Source: UBA7239 sp035430165 (GTDB lineage: Bacteria; Pseudomonadota; Gammaproteobacteria; Pseudomonadales; UBA7239). From it: DNA of 40,456 bases. The stretch lies in the NCBI GenBank assembly GCA_035430165.1, contig DAOMGE010000025.1, positions 1 to 40,456 of the forward strand, given 5' to 3'. Below are positions 26,109 to 34,803 of this stretch, in pieces. Position 1 is the first letter of the stretch. Each line of letters begins with the position of its first letter. The position numbers were made by a program, and so were the translations under genes. The notes under the pieces are model-generated. The model worked only from the letters and a program-made list of their open reading frames with translations, did not search any database and was not told the origin of the DNA.

Positions 26109-26426
26109 TTACGGAATATAAATTGCACCATCTTCCCTGATCACGATCGGCACTGGATCCAGCGCTTCACCAGTGCAAGGACCCGCCACACACAAACCGG
26201 TTTCGATGAGAAATACTGCGCCGTGAGTGGCGCACTGGATCAATTCCCCTTCGTTATCGAGAAACTGGTCGGGCATCCATTCCAGCGGCACACCGATGTG
26301 CGGGCAACTGTTGATATACGCGTACAGTGCGCCAAACTTTTTCACCACAAACACGGGATACTCCTCCGTGTCGAAACCCCTGGCACCCGCTTCCGGTATG
26401 TCATCCTGTTTACAAAGATATTTCAC
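26109..26426 (-). CDS. Small Rieske [2Fe-2S] protein
   Basis: 105 residues forming one Rieske domain. The cluster ligands are Cys41 and His43 (NSCPHIGVPLE) and Cys65 and His68 (IQCATHGAVF), followed by a conserved ETGLC turn. There is no signal peptide or membrane anchor, so it should be a soluble cytoplasmic ferredoxin-like electron carrier. No oxygenase partner is visible. It is convergent with the sulfatase gene and divergent from the LEA-2 lipoprotein gene. Confidence 0.92.
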   Translation of the reverse strand: MKYLCKQDDIPEAGARGFDTEEYPVFVVKKFGALYAYINSCPHIGVPLEWMPDQFLDNEGELIQCATHGAVFLIETGLCVAGPCTGEALDPVPIVIREDGAIYIP

Positions 26427-26495
26427 AAGCCACCTCGCAATGCGCTATGGTAACGCATGATTGCACTGGCGATATCGCCGCGAGGGACGCCCGCC

Positions 26496-26975
26496 ATGAA
26501 CAAGACACTCGCCCGCCTGACCCTGCTGCTCTTGCTGGCTGCACTGTCCTGTAGCTGCACACTGTTCCGCAAGAATCTGAAAGACCCGGACATTTCACTA
26601 CTGAAATTCAGTGTGGCAGGCGGCACACCGCTGGCACCACGTTTTGCGCTGCGATTGCGCATTGCCAACCCGAATGACTTGCGACTCAGTATCAAGGGAC
26701 TGAGTTTCACCTACAGCATTGGCGATGAGGAATTGATGAACGGCGTCAGCAACGACATCCCGGTAATCGAGCCTTACGGCGAAGCAGAATTCACGGTAAA
26801 AGGCTCAGCCAGCCTGCTTCATGCACTGCCGCTCATCGAAACCCTGCAACAGGATCCACTGACACGTTTTCATTACCGGCTGACAACACATATCGACATG
26901 GCAGAGGGATGGCCTTCCAGTTTCAATGTAAAAAAAGAAGGCGAAATCGGATTGCTGGCTGACAAGAAAAAATAA
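26496..26975 (+). CDS. LEA type 2 (WHy domain) lipoprotein
   Basis: 159 residues from ATG 26496, chosen because GAGGGA (26482-26487) lies eight bases upstream. A start at 26457 would lack this and displace the signal peptide. The N-terminus is a lipoprotein-type signal (LTLLLLLAALSCSC). The rest is a WHy/LEA-2 beta-sandwich: FALRLRIANPNDLRLSIKGL and VIEPYGEAEFTVKG. Family members are linked to desiccation or stress tolerance in some organisms; the role here is unknown. It is convergent with the DUF6316-like gene. Confidence 0.88.
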   Translation: MNKTLARLTLLLLLAALSCSCTLFRKNLKDPDISLLKFSVAGGTPLAPRFALRLRIANPNDLRLSIKGLSFTYSIGDEELMNGVSNDIPVIEPYGEAEFTVKGSASLLHALPLIETLQQDPLTRFHYRLTTHIDMAEGWPSSFNVKKEGEIGLLADKKK

Positions 26976-26999
26976 ATCCCGCAGCACGTTTTCCTTTGT

Positions 27000-27497
27000 T
27001 TATGTTTGCGACTTCCTGACGGGATCCAGCGAGAAACTCACGTAGTAAACCACGCCCGCCTCGGCGGCAGCGATGCTCGGGAACGGGCCGACATTGCCAC
27101 CCTCGCGCGTTGCAAAATACCAGCCGCCCTTGCCTTCAAACACGCGGCCGCTGCGCATTTCAGCCGGACTTTCATCGCCGCGACGGCGGTCGAACACTTC
27201 ACCCTGGTAAACCGGTTCATGGTGCGCAGGCGGCACATCCTCATCACCGTAATCCTGTGAATCACTTTCATCAGGCACGACATCCACAGAATCGATGTAG
27301 ACGCGGTCGGCATCCATCGAAAAACCGGCATAGTTTTCCACGCCTTCCTTTGCCAGTAATTCGCTGGGAAATGGTCCGACATCCACACCTTCCCGTGTGA
27401 TGAAATACCAGCCATCGTCTTTTTCAAAGGTGCGTGACTGGCGGCGCTGTACCTGCAGGGCTTCCTCGTCGCGACGGCGCTGTTCTTCTGTGGTCAT
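27000..27497 (-). CDS. DUF6316-like protein with two GYF-like repeats
   Basis: 165 residues. I prefer the ATG at 27497 because GGAG lies close upstream; an ATG at 27509 has no comparable site. Two copies of the same module are visible: GWYFITREGVDVGPFPSEL (about 30-60) and GWYFATREGGNVGPFPSIA (about 125-155). They are separated by an acidic linker. The W-Y-F...VGPF pattern resembles GYF_2 peptide-binding modules, and the family assignment to DUF6316 is from memory. There is no signal peptide. It is 66 bases downstream of mutL on the same strand and may share its transcript. Confidence 0.82.
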   Translation of the reverse strand: MTTEEQRRRDEEALQVQRRQSRTFEKDDGWYFITREGVDVGPFPSELLAKEGVENYAGFSMDADRVYIDSVDVVPDESDSQDYGDEDVPPAHHEPVYQGEVFDRRRGDESPAEMRSGRVFEGKGGWYFATREGGNVGPFPSIAAAEAGVVYYVSFSLDPVRKSQT

Positions 27498-27563
27498 CTG
27501 ACTCTCCATTGCCCGCAGCCAAAAATCGGGACGGGTTAACTTTACACATATCCAGGGTTTTTA

Positions 27564-29459
27564 TCAGCTGCCGCGCATGAACCACTTGTCGAGCTCGGCC
27601 AGTGACACCGGTATCCAGGTCGGGCGTCCGTGGTTGCACTGGCCGCTGCGCTCGGTAATTTCCATGTCTCGCAGCAGCGCATTCATTTCCGGGATGGTGA
27701 GGCGGCGATTGGCGCGCACAGAACCATGGCAGGCCATGGTCGACAACACCTCATTGACGTGTTCACGGATGCGCGCACTGTTGCCGTGTTGCACCAGATC
27801 TGACAACACATCCCGCAACAATTGTTCGGTGTTGCCGTTCGCCAGCAAAACCGGCACCTGGCGGATCAGCAGGGATTCAGGGCCAACGCGATCAATGACG
27901 AGGCCCAGTTGTTCAAACACGGCGCACTGCTGCTCGGCACAATCCGCTTCACGTTCACTGACAGCAATGGCCTGCGGCACCAGCAACGGCTGCCTTGCCA
28001 TGTTGTTATTGTCGTACGCCGTTTTCAGGCGCTCGTACGTGATGCGTTCATGTGCAGCGTGCATGTCAACCACCACCAGACCCTGCGCATTTTCTGCAAG
28101 AATATAAATACCTTTCAGTTGCGCGATGGCATAACCCAGTGGCGGACTACCACTGCTTTCAGCATCAATGCTGGCAGCCTGGCGATTGGCAGCAATGGCT
28201 GCATCCATGCGCGCTGCACTGACATCCGACGGCGAATACAACGCAGAAAATTGCGACATTGCATTGCGTGATGCGCCCGACACATACGGCGCAGGATTTT
28301 GCCGGATATCACTCGCGGGTAGTGAATGCACATCCGGCAAACTGAAACGGCCCTGGTATGAAAGCGTCGTCGCTGGCATTTCCGCAACATCATCGCCGCG
28401 ATCACCGGTCGACAAACCGGATGACGGCATGCTGTCCTGCGGACGCAAATCGGCCAGCACCCGGCCTAGCGCACGAAAGACAAAATCGTGCACGAGGCGC
28501 GAATCGCGAAAACGCACTTCGTGCTTGGTCGGATGCACATTCACATCGACAGAAGCCGGGTCAACTTCGAGATACAACACATACGCAGGATGGCGCGTGT
28601 GGTGCAATACATCCTGGAACGCAAGGCGGATAGCATGCGACACCAGCTTGTCGCGGATCGCGCGGCCATTGACATAAAAATATTGCAGGTCTGTCTGGCT
28701 GCGTGAAAAAGCCGGTTGTGCCAGCCAGCCCCACAGCCGCAATCCCGCTGTGTCAGCATGCGCGCTATTCACATCGACAAAAAATGCCTGCTGCATGAAC
28801 GCTGGGCCGCACAAGGTTGCTACACGCCGTTCGCGTTCAGCTTGCGTCACCGCTTCACGCAATTGCTGCACAGTGCGCTGGTTGTGGCGCCAGTGGAAAG
28901 CGACATCGAAACGCGACAGGGCGAGTTTTTTCAGCATCTCGTCGATGCGCTGGAATTCTGTTTTTTCACTGCGCAGGAATTTGCGACGTGCTGGCGTATT
29001 GAAAAACAGGTCGCGCACTTCGACGGTGGTGCCCCGCTGGTGCGCAGCAGGTAACACTTCCGCCACCATTTCCTGGCCTTCTGCCTGTGCTTGCCAACCC
29101 GCACCTTCGGTTTGCGTATTCGAGGTAATGGTCAGGCGCGACACCGACGCCATGCTCGCCAGCGCCTCGCCACGAAAACCCAGGGTGGCAACAGCTTCAA
29201 GATCATCGAGTTCGTGAATCTTGCTGGTGGCATGGCGACTGAGCGCCAGCGGCATGTCTTCCTGGTCGATGCCACCGCCATCATCACGCACGCGGATAAT
29301 TTTCACACCACCCTGTTCAATATCGATATCAATCCGGGTTGAACCGGCATCCAGGCTGTTTTCCAGTAATTCCTTCACCACCGACGCCGGGCGTTCCACC
29401 ACCTCACCGGCGGCAATCTGGTTTGCCAGTCTCGCGCTGAGCTGCTGGATACGTGGCAT
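27564..29459 (-). CDS. mutL: DNA mismatch repair protein MutL, endonuclease type
   Basis: 631 residues from ATG 29459, where the conserved MPRIQQLSARLANQIAAGEV begins. GHKL ATPase motifs are present: ELLENSLDAG, RDDGGGI and RHATSKI. The C-terminal domain carries DMHAAHERITYE at 465-476, matching the D-x-H-A-x2-E-x4-E endonuclease motif, plus ACHGSVRA and CNHGRPT. This predicts that MutL nicks DNA itself, unlike E. coli MutL, which relies on MutH. It sits downstream of amiB as usual, but miaA and hfq do not follow. Confidence 0.97.
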   Translation of the reverse strand: MPRIQQLSARLANQIAAGEVVERPASVVKELLENSLDAGSTRIDIDIEQGGVKIIRVRDDGGGIDQEDMPLALSRHATSKIHELDDLEAVATLGFRGEALASMASVSRLTITSNTQTEGAGWQAQAEGQEMVAEVLPAAHQRGTTVEVRDLFFNTPARRKFLRSEKTEFQRIDEMLKKLALSRFDVAFHWRHNQRTVQQLREAVTQAERERRVATLCGPAFMQQAFFVDVNSAHADTAGLRLWGWLAQPAFSRSQTDLQYFYVNGRAIRDKLVSHAIRLAFQDVLHHTRHPAYVLYLEVDPASVDVNVHPTKHEVRFRDSRLVHDFVFRALGRVLADLRPQDSMPSSGLSTGDRGDDVAEMPATTLSYQGRFSLPDVHSLPASDIRQNPAPYVSGASRNAMSQFSALYSPSDVSAARMDAAIAANRQAASIDAESSGSPPLGYAIAQLKGIYILAENAQGLVVVDMHAAHERITYERLKTAYDNNNMARQPLLVPQAIAVSEREADCAEQQCAVFEQLGLVIDRVGPESLLIRQVPVLLANGNTEQLLRDVLSDLVQHGNSARIREHVNEVLSTMACHGSVRANRRLTIPEMNALLRDMEITERSGQCNHGRPTWIPVSLAELDKWFMRGS

Positions 29460-29493
29460 CAGGAATGTTCCGTGTTGCGGGTCATGTTGCGGC

Positions 29494-31254
29494 TCATTTG
29501 TGGACAGGAATGCGTAATTTCTGGCCAACCTGCACATTCTGGTCCGGCAATTTGTTCTGGTCACGCAGTGCAATCATGCTGACCTTGTAACGCTGTGCTA
29601 TACCACTCAGGGTTTCGCCTTTTGCAACCACGTGCTCGACAGTTTTGACTGCCGGATTTTTTGTCGATGCCGGTTTGTTTCTGGTTGTCGCTGTCTTGTT
29701 TACTGTGGCGGATGCCGGTCTGGGCGCAGGGATTCTGGTTGCCAGTTTTTCTGCCTGCAGTTTTTCCATCGCCTCTTTTTCTGCCGCAGCCTTGCTGGAT
29801 GCTGTCGTGTCACGGCTCACCTTCACTTCCGTGGCACTCGTTTTATTTTCGACAGGCGTTTTGTTTTCGACAGGCATTTTGTTTTCGAAAGGCGTGTTAT
29901 TTTCGGCAACCGTCACCGGTTTTGCGATGGCACGTCCACTGTCTTCTGCTGCGATAGCATCATCCAGTGGCGTCGTTGATGCTGGTGCGACCGGCGCTGA
30001 TGTACTCGCCGATACAACATTCACCTCTTCGGCATTGTTATTGACCAATAACTTGTCTGTCGTGGGCTTCACCGTACCGCCTCGTGCCGCAGCAATCGCG
30101 GTATCCATGGGCGGCTTGCTGCGAAAATGTGAATCGATACCGGCAAACACGGCTTTCGCCAGTTTGCTGCGGTGTTCCGGATTGGCCAGATGCTGGGCTT
30201 CCCGCGCGTTGGTGATGAAGCCGGTTTCCACCAGCAGCGACGGGATGTCCGGATTTTTCAACACCACAAAACCGGCCTGCTCGACATAACCACGATGCAA
30301 GGGCGTGATTTTCCGGATCTGGTTCAGCACGGCATCACCCATATCCAGGCTGGTGGAAATGGTAGCGGTCATGGACAAATCCAGCAGCACACCTTGCAAC
30401 ATCGGATCCTTGTCACCGAGGTTTACACCACCCACCAGATCCGCGTTATTTTCCTGTTTTTCCAGCCAGCGCGCGGTTTCCGAGGTGGCTCCACGCTGGG
30501 ACAAGGCAAATACCGACGCACCTTGCGCCGTATTGTCGCTGAACGCATCGGCATGAATGGAAACAAACATGTCGGCACCCTTGTTGCGGGCAATTTGTGT
30601 ACGGCCACGCAAGCTGACGTAATAGTCACCGGTACGCGTCAGGAAAGCGGAATATCCCGGGGTGTCATTGATCAGTTTGACCAGCTCTTTTGCGATCGCC
30701 AGCGTGACATTTTTTTCAAGAATACCGCCGGGGCCCCTGGCGCCCGGATCTTCACCGCCATGACCCGGATCGACGGCAATCATGATGTCGCGCACACCGT
30801 TGGAAGCTTGTTTCACGGCCTTGACTTCGCCCAGCTTGTCTTCATCGAACAGATCGACAACCAGGCGATCACCGTATTGTTCGTTGGCTGGCAACAGGAA
30901 ACTTTTGGGTTTGACACGCGCATGCAGATCGATCAGCACGCGTTCTCCTTCAGGGGTTTTTTCATGGCCGAGACTGGCAACCGGTGTGTTGGCCAGTGCC
31001 AGTGTGCTGGCATCCGCAACAAAATCGGATCTGGCGAGCACGATTTCTATGCGCTGTGCATTGCCTTTTTCACCGGGCTTGTCGAGCAACTGGTAATCCA
31101 CCGGGCCCGACAGGTCAAAAACAAGACGGGTGTTATCCGGCGCGCGCCAGACGCGCACACCCTTGACACTCGCGGCTTGCACCGGAGCCATCGCCAACAC
31201 CAGCAACAGACTGACTACAGAAACAAACTGCGCTGTATATGCGCGAGACTTCAT
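29494..31254 (-). CDS. amiB: N-acetylmuramoyl-L-alanine amidase AmiB
   Basis: 586 residues from ATG 31254, with GGGGGA just upstream. A signal peptide ends PVQAA. An AMIN domain follows (about 30-135), then the zinc Amidase_3 domain (about 155-390) with AVDPGHGGEDPGA (H165), E180, VSIHADAF and LLVETGF. A low-complexity linker contains tandem ENKxPV repeats. The C-terminal LysM is at about 540-584 (HVVAKGETLSGIAQRY). It cleaves the stem peptide from glycan strands during daughter-cell separation. Its family activator EnvC is encoded about 2.1 kb upstream in the same apparent operon. Confidence 0.97.
   Translation of the reverse strand: MKSRAYTAQFVSVVSLLLVLAMAPVQAASVKGVRVWRAPDNTRLVFDLSGPVDYQLLDKPGEKGNAQRIEIVLARSDFVADASTLALANTPVASLGHEKTPEGERVLIDLHARVKPKSFLLPANEQYGDRLVVDLFDEDKLGEVKAVKQASNGVRDIMIAVDPGHGGEDPGARGPGGILEKNVTLAIAKELVKLINDTPGYSAFLTRTGDYYVSLRGRTQIARNKGADMFVSIHADAFSDNTAQGASVFALSQRGATSETARWLEKQENNADLVGGVNLGDKDPMLQGVLLDLSMTATISTSLDMGDAVLNQIRKITPLHRGYVEQAGFVVLKNPDIPSLLVETGFITNAREAQHLANPEHRSKLAKAVFAGIDSHFRSKPPMDTAIAAARGGTVKPTTDKLLVNNNAEEVNVVSASTSAPVAPASTTPLDDAIAAEDSGRAIAKPVTVAENNTPFENKMPVENKTPVENKTSATEVKVSRDTTASSKAAAEKEAMEKLQAEKLATRIPAPRPASATVNKTATTRNKPASTKNPAVKTVEHVVAKGETLSGIAQRYKVSMIALRDQNKLPDQNVQVGQKLRIPVHK
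29841..29912. repeat. 18-base tandem repeat inside amiB linker
   Basis: Four consecutive 18-base units start at 29841, 29859, 29877 and 29895, with consensus TTTTGTTTTCGACAGGCG on the plus strand. The first three differ at only a few bases and the fourth is degenerate. They encode six-residue units ENKTPV/ENKMPV/ENNTPF between the amidase and LysM domains. Unit gain or loss would keep the frame and change only linker length. Confidence 0.88.
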
Positions 31255-31301
31255 GCTTCCCCCGGAAAAAATCCAGACCCACGCTGCCAGTGTATCTGCT
31301 A

Positions 31302-31805
31302 TCAACGCAGATCGCGCTGGAAAACGCCGAGCCACTCTCGCGCACGCCCTGAATGCGCCGTGATGGCCATTTTGCGGCCACCCTCATTATCTGCAGAGAG
31401 CGTAATGGACAAGTCCGGTGTAGGCAACAATGGTTCTCCCTGCTCCGGCCATTCGATCAGGCACAAGGCGGCATCGGTGAAATAATCGCGTATGCCCATG
31501 TATTCCAGTTCTTCGGGATCAGCAAGACGATAGAGATCGAAGTGGTAAACCGTGCCACAGGCCAGTGCATACGGCTCCACGATGGTGTAGGTGGGGCTCT
31601 TGACGGCACCGGCATGGCCGAGCGCCCGTAACACACCACGCGAGAATGTGGTCTTGCCTGCACCGAGTGTGCCGCGCAGGAACACCACGGCACCGGCGTT
31701 GCCCGGTAACGCACTGCAAACACGGGCCAGACAGGCACCGGCGCGCAAGGTCGCCTCTTCATCCGGCAGGGTAATGTCCAGCGTCATATCCAGCGTGGTA
31801 TCCAC
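31302..31805 (-). CDS. tsaE: tRNA threonylcarbamoyladenosine biosynthesis ATPase
   Basis: 167 residues. TsaE is the ATPase of the TsaBDE complex that completes t6A modification. It has Walker A GTLGAGKTTFSRG, SPTYTIVEPY, VYHFDLYRLADPEELEYMG and LIEWPEQGEPLLP. The GTG at 31805 is preceded at six bases by GGAAAG, which makes it more likely than the ATG at 31787. It is placed 24 bases after nnrD, the conserved yjeF-yjeE-amiB-mutL order. Confidence 0.95.
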   Translation of the reverse strand: MDTTLDMTLDITLPDEEATLRAGACLARVCSALPGNAGAVVFLRGTLGAGKTTFSRGVLRALGHAGAVKSPTYTIVEPYALACGTVYHFDLYRLADPEELEYMGIRDYFTDAALCLIEWPEQGEPLLPTPDLSITLSADNEGGRKMAITAHSGRAREWLGVFQRDLR

Positions 31806-31829
31806 AACGCGCTTTCCGTCAGCGGCGGG

Positions 31830-33332
31830 TCAGGGGTTGACCAGTGGCTGCAGGCGGTCGATGACATCCGTCGCCAGCAAGCCGCGCTCGCCACGCTGGG
31901 CGGCAGCGAGATCCGCAGCTTCCGCGTGCAGGCAGACGCCGAGGCGCGCCGCATCCGTGATATCGACTTGTTGGGCGAGCAGACCGCCAATGACACCAGC
32001 CAGGACATCGCCCATGCCACCCGAGGCCATGCCGGGATTGCCACCCGTACAAAGGCCGATGGTCCCGTCTGGCCCGCAAACGAGGGTGCCCGGCCCTTTC
32101 AGCACGATGACACCGCCGTAGCGTTGCTGCAGCGCCTGCACCGCCGCAAACCGGTCTGCCTGCACGTCAGCCGTGGTGATGCCCAGCAAGCGCGCGGCTT
32201 CGGCAGGGTGTGGTGTGAGTACCCAGTTATCGCGGCGCGCTTCCCGTACAACACGGCCAGCCGCCAGGATATTCAGGGCATCGGCATCCAGCACCAGCGG
32301 CAGGCCACTGAGCGTCGCCTGCTGCAACATCTGCTCCGACCAGGCACTGCGGCCCAGACCGGGGCCGACCACCAACAGCGACGGACGTGACAACAGCGGC
32401 TCCAGTCCTTGTCCCGACGTGACGCCCGCCACCATGATTTCCGGCCTGCGCGCAATAATCGCCGCCACATGTTCAGGACGCGTGGCCGCACTGACGAGAC
32501 CACTGCCGGTGCGTGCGGCAGCTTCTGCCGCCATCGCCACCGCACCGCCCATGCCGCTGTCGCCACCAATCACCATCACATGACCGAACAAGCCTTTGTG
32601 GGCGGTATGTGCGCGCAGTGGCAGGTAATCCTGCAGCAGTTCATCGAGATCGAGCCGCTCGCAGTCACCCTCTTCCGGCAAGCTGTGATGCAGTAATTCA
32701 CATTCCTCGGCACCGAGTCCGGCATATTCAATGTCGCCGCACACATCGGGTGCATCTGCCGTAAACAATCCGCGCTTCAGTGCCACAAACGTCACAGTCA
32801 CATCCGCACACACCACCTCACCGGCTGCATGGCCACTGTCTGCATCAAGACCGGAGGGAATATCCAGTGCGAGCACCGGTAACCCGCTGTCGTTAATTGC
32901 GTTGATAGCATCGGCATATTCATCACGTGGCGCACCGACACTGCCGGTACCAAGCAACGCATCGACAATCACACCCGTGGGTGGCAGATCGGTATCACTG
33001 TGCCAGGCGGCAATCGGCACGCCGGCTGCCTGTGCATATTCATACGCACGCCGCGCATCGCCAACCAGTTTTTCTGGCGGCGCCAATGCGTACACCCGCG
33101 CCGCAATCTTCTGTTCTGCCGCGAGTGCTGCCAGCAGGTAACCGTCGCCTCCGTTGTTACCGCCTCCACAAAAAACCGTGATCGCCGCCGGATGTGGCCA
33201 GTGAGCCACCAGCGTATCCAGTGCTGCGCGCGCCGCGCGTTTCATCAGCACAATACCCGGCGTGCCGGCTGCAATAATTTTCTGGTCCAGCGCACGCACT
33301 TGTGCAGCGGTATATAAATAAAACGGAAACAT
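31830..33332 (-). CDS. nnrD: Bifunctional NAD(P)H-hydrate epimerase / ADP-dependent dehydratase
   Basis: 500 residues repairing hydrated NAD(P)H. The N-terminal epimerase half (about 1-215) has FCGGGNNGGDGY and ALDIPSGLDADSG. The C-terminal ribokinase-like dehydratase half (about 225-495) has VIGGDSGMGGAVAMA, LTPHPAEAARLLG, LKGPGTLV and the signature GNPGMASGGMGDVLAG. Both halves look complete. AAGG lies nine bases before the ATG. It is placed between envC and tsaE. Confidence 0.97.
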   Translation of the reverse strand: MFPFYLYTAAQVRALDQKIIAAGTPGIVLMKRAARAALDTLVAHWPHPAAITVFCGGGNNGGDGYLLAALAAEQKIAARVYALAPPEKLVGDARRAYEYAQAAGVPIAAWHSDTDLPPTGVIVDALLGTGSVGAPRDEYADAINAINDSGLPVLALDIPSGLDADSGHAAGEVVCADVTVTFVALKRGLFTADAPDVCGDIEYAGLGAEECELLHHSLPEEGDCERLDLDELLQDYLPLRAHTAHKGLFGHVMVIGGDSGMGGAVAMAAEAAARTGSGLVSAATRPEHVAAIIARRPEIMVAGVTSGQGLEPLLSRPSLLVVGPGLGRSAWSEQMLQQATLSGLPLVLDADALNILAAGRVVREARRDNWVLTPHPAEAARLLGITTADVQADRFAAVQALQQRYGGVIVLKGPGTLVCGPDGTIGLCTGGNPGMASGGMGDVLAGVIGGLLAQQVDITDAARLGVCLHAEAADLAAAQRGERGLLATDVIDRLQPLVNP

Positions 33333-33375
33333 TCACTATGCCTTTTGCTGAAAATATTTGCTTGCGAAAACGTTC

Positions 33376-34401
33376 CTATTTGCGGGATATCCACTCCAGT
33401 GGATCCTGGGGCACACCATTCTTGCGGATCTCGAAATAGAGGCCCGCGTCTTTTTCACCGCCACTGCTGCCTACGCTGGCAATCAGCTCACCGGCCTGTA
33501 CCCATTCACCGGGACCATGAAATAAAACATCATTGCTCGAGTACAGGCTCATGTAACCATCACCGTGATCAAGGATAATCAGCAAACCCTGGCCGCGCAG
33601 CCAGTCGGCATACATCACACGTCCGTAGTGGACGGCGCGAACCTCACTGCCTGCTTGCGCACGTATACGCACACCATCCCACTTCACCGCACCCTTGCGC
33701 GACTCCCCGAAACGATTGGCAATCTTGCCTTTGGCTGGCCACGGCATGGCGCCCTTCGCCTGCACGAATGACCTGGATTTCAGTTTTGCCAGATCCTGTG
33801 CGCTGTAAGACGGTGATGACTGGAGTTCCGTCGCCATCGGCTTTTCCGGTGGCGGCAAATTTTCCGGCTGTTGTTGTGGCTTTGTCGCCGGTTTTTGTTG
33901 TGCCTGCAGCTTCTGCAATCGCTCTTCTTCCTGCTGCCGCAACAATTCTTCTTGCTGGCGCTGCTTCTCTTTCACAACAGCGAGCGCACGCTCTTTCTCG
34001 ATTTGCTCGACCACTTTCTGCAAGGCGGCATGATCGTTCTGCATCTGCACCAGTTCACTGCCTTTACCCTGCAATTGCTGGTCGAGTGCCACGACAATTT
34101 TCTTGCGCTCTTCCTGCCTGGCCAACAGGCCGGCACGATCTTTTTCCAGCTGCGCCTGTGTCAGTTGCAGTGCCTGCATGGCAACAACCGATTTCTGTTG
34201 CACAGCATCAAGACGCTGCATGTCTGCGAAAAATGCCTGCATTTTTTCGCGGCGTGCGGCGAGGATATATTCGTAATACTGGAGATTGCGGGCTAAGGCT
34301 TCACTGCTGCCCTGACTGAGCAGCAGCCGCAATTGCGACTGCTCACTCTCACTGTAAAGTCCACGAAGTTGCTGGCCAATCTGCTCGCGCTGACTGGCCA
34401 C
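33376..34401 (-). CDS. envC: EnvC murein hydrolase activator, C-terminal portion (second frame)
   Basis: This 341-codon frame opens at a GTG (34401) with no credible ribosome binding site and no signal peptide. It begins inside the coiled coil (ASQREQIGQQLRGLYSESE), where normal EnvC proteins continue from an upstream half. A Gln/Glu-rich coiled coil is followed by a degenerate LytM domain (GKIANRFGESRKGAVKWDGV, then GLYFEIRKNG). The zinc ligands are lost (Lys for His at the first site, Gly-x-Tyr for the HxH), as expected of an amidase activator rather than an enzyme. Read together with the N-terminal frame (34410-34757), it would make a protein of about 460 residues, in line with the 419 of E. 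coli EnvC. Confidence 0.85.
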   Translation of the reverse strand: MASQREQIGQQLRGLYSESEQSQLRLLLSQGSSEALARNLQYYEYILAARREKMQAFFADMQRLDAVQQKSVVAMQALQLTQAQLEKDRAGLLARQEERKKIVVALDQQLQGKGSELVQMQNDHAALQKVVEQIEKERALAVVKEKQRQQEELLRQQEEERLQKLQAQQKPATKPQQQPENLPPPEKPMATELQSSPSYSAQDLAKLKSRSFVQAKGAMPWPAKGKIANRFGESRKGAVKWDGVRIRAQAGSEVRAVHYGRVMYADWLRGQGLLIILDHGDGYMSLYSSNDVLFHGPGEWVQAGELIASVGSSGGEKDAGLYFEIRKNGVPQDPLEWISRK

Positions 34402-34424
34402 GGACTGGCTTATGGCTTTTTTTC
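34373..34424 (-). other. envC: Possible -1 frameshift element joining the two envC frames
   Basis: On the coding strand the zero frame reads GAA AAA AAG CCA TAA. The heptamer A AAA AAG (34422-34416) fits the X XXY YYZ rule in the correct phase and is the sequence used in dnaX. A -1 slip reads on as KK-AISQSV and enters the LytM frame. A 9-base-pair hairpin (UGGCCAGUC with GAUUGGCCA, one G-U pair, 10-base loop; 34400-34373) follows after a 15-base spacer. GGAG (34439-34436) lies 13 bases before the heptamer. The same outcome would follow if the A7 run were really A8. Sequence alone cannot separate programmed slippage, phase variation and base-call error. Confidence 0.5.
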
Positions 34425-34757
34425 CGCTTCAACCGCTCCGGCAGCATGCTGTTTCTCTGCCAGTTGTTTTTTGGTTTCATCAATTTTCTGCATCTGCGCA
34501 GCAATGTCCTTGTCAGACTGCTCGAGCTTCGCCTGCATTTCGCTGCGCTCGGCCTTGATTTTTTCCAGCTCGGCTTTCAGGTCATCGATAGACTTCTGCA
34601 TCTGCGCCACTTTTTCTTCATTGCTCTGCGCAGGCGCCTGCTGCTGGGCCGCAGGTTTATCCGCCTTGGTGTGTTTGGCTTTTTTCTCGCTCGCGTTGGC
34701 ACCGTTGAGGGCAGTGGCGATCAGGGTGGCAGCCAGAATCAGGTAACGCATTTTCAT
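34410..34757 (-). CDS. envC: EnvC murein hydrolase activator, N-terminal portion (first frame)
   Basis: 115 residues. It has a strong ribosome binding site (AGGAG seven bases before the ATG) and a signal peptide (MKMRYLILAATLIATALNGANA). A coiled coil follows (EKVAQMQKSIDDLKAELEKI and onward), as at the N-terminus of EnvC. The frame ends at TAA (34410-34412), nine bases before the second frame's GTG. If no frameshift occurs, the product is a short secreted coiled-coil peptide. It sits 46 bases after gpmI; a gpmI-envC pairing is common in gammaproteobacteria, which supports reading the two frames as one gene. Confidence 0.85.
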   Translation of the reverse strand: MKMRYLILAATLIATALNGANASEKKAKHTKADKPAAQQQAPAQSNEEKVAQMQKSIDDLKAELEKIKAERSEMQAKLEQSDKDIAAQMQKIDETKKQLAEKQHAAGAVEAEKKP

Positions 34758-34803
34758 TGCTCTTCTCCTTACGGTCTGTTGCGCGGGCCGTTAACGGAAT
34801 CCG

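Noticed and set aside
30172..31485. Plus-strand open frame of 437 codons
   Set aside because: It runs across amiB and tsaE on the opposite strand, both with intact catalytic motifs. Its translation has no domain.
33376..34401. EnvC C-terminal frame as an independent, complete cytoplasmic protein
   Set aside because: It lacks a ribosome binding site and signal peptide, begins in mid coiled coil, and the upstream frame supplies exactly the missing N-terminus.
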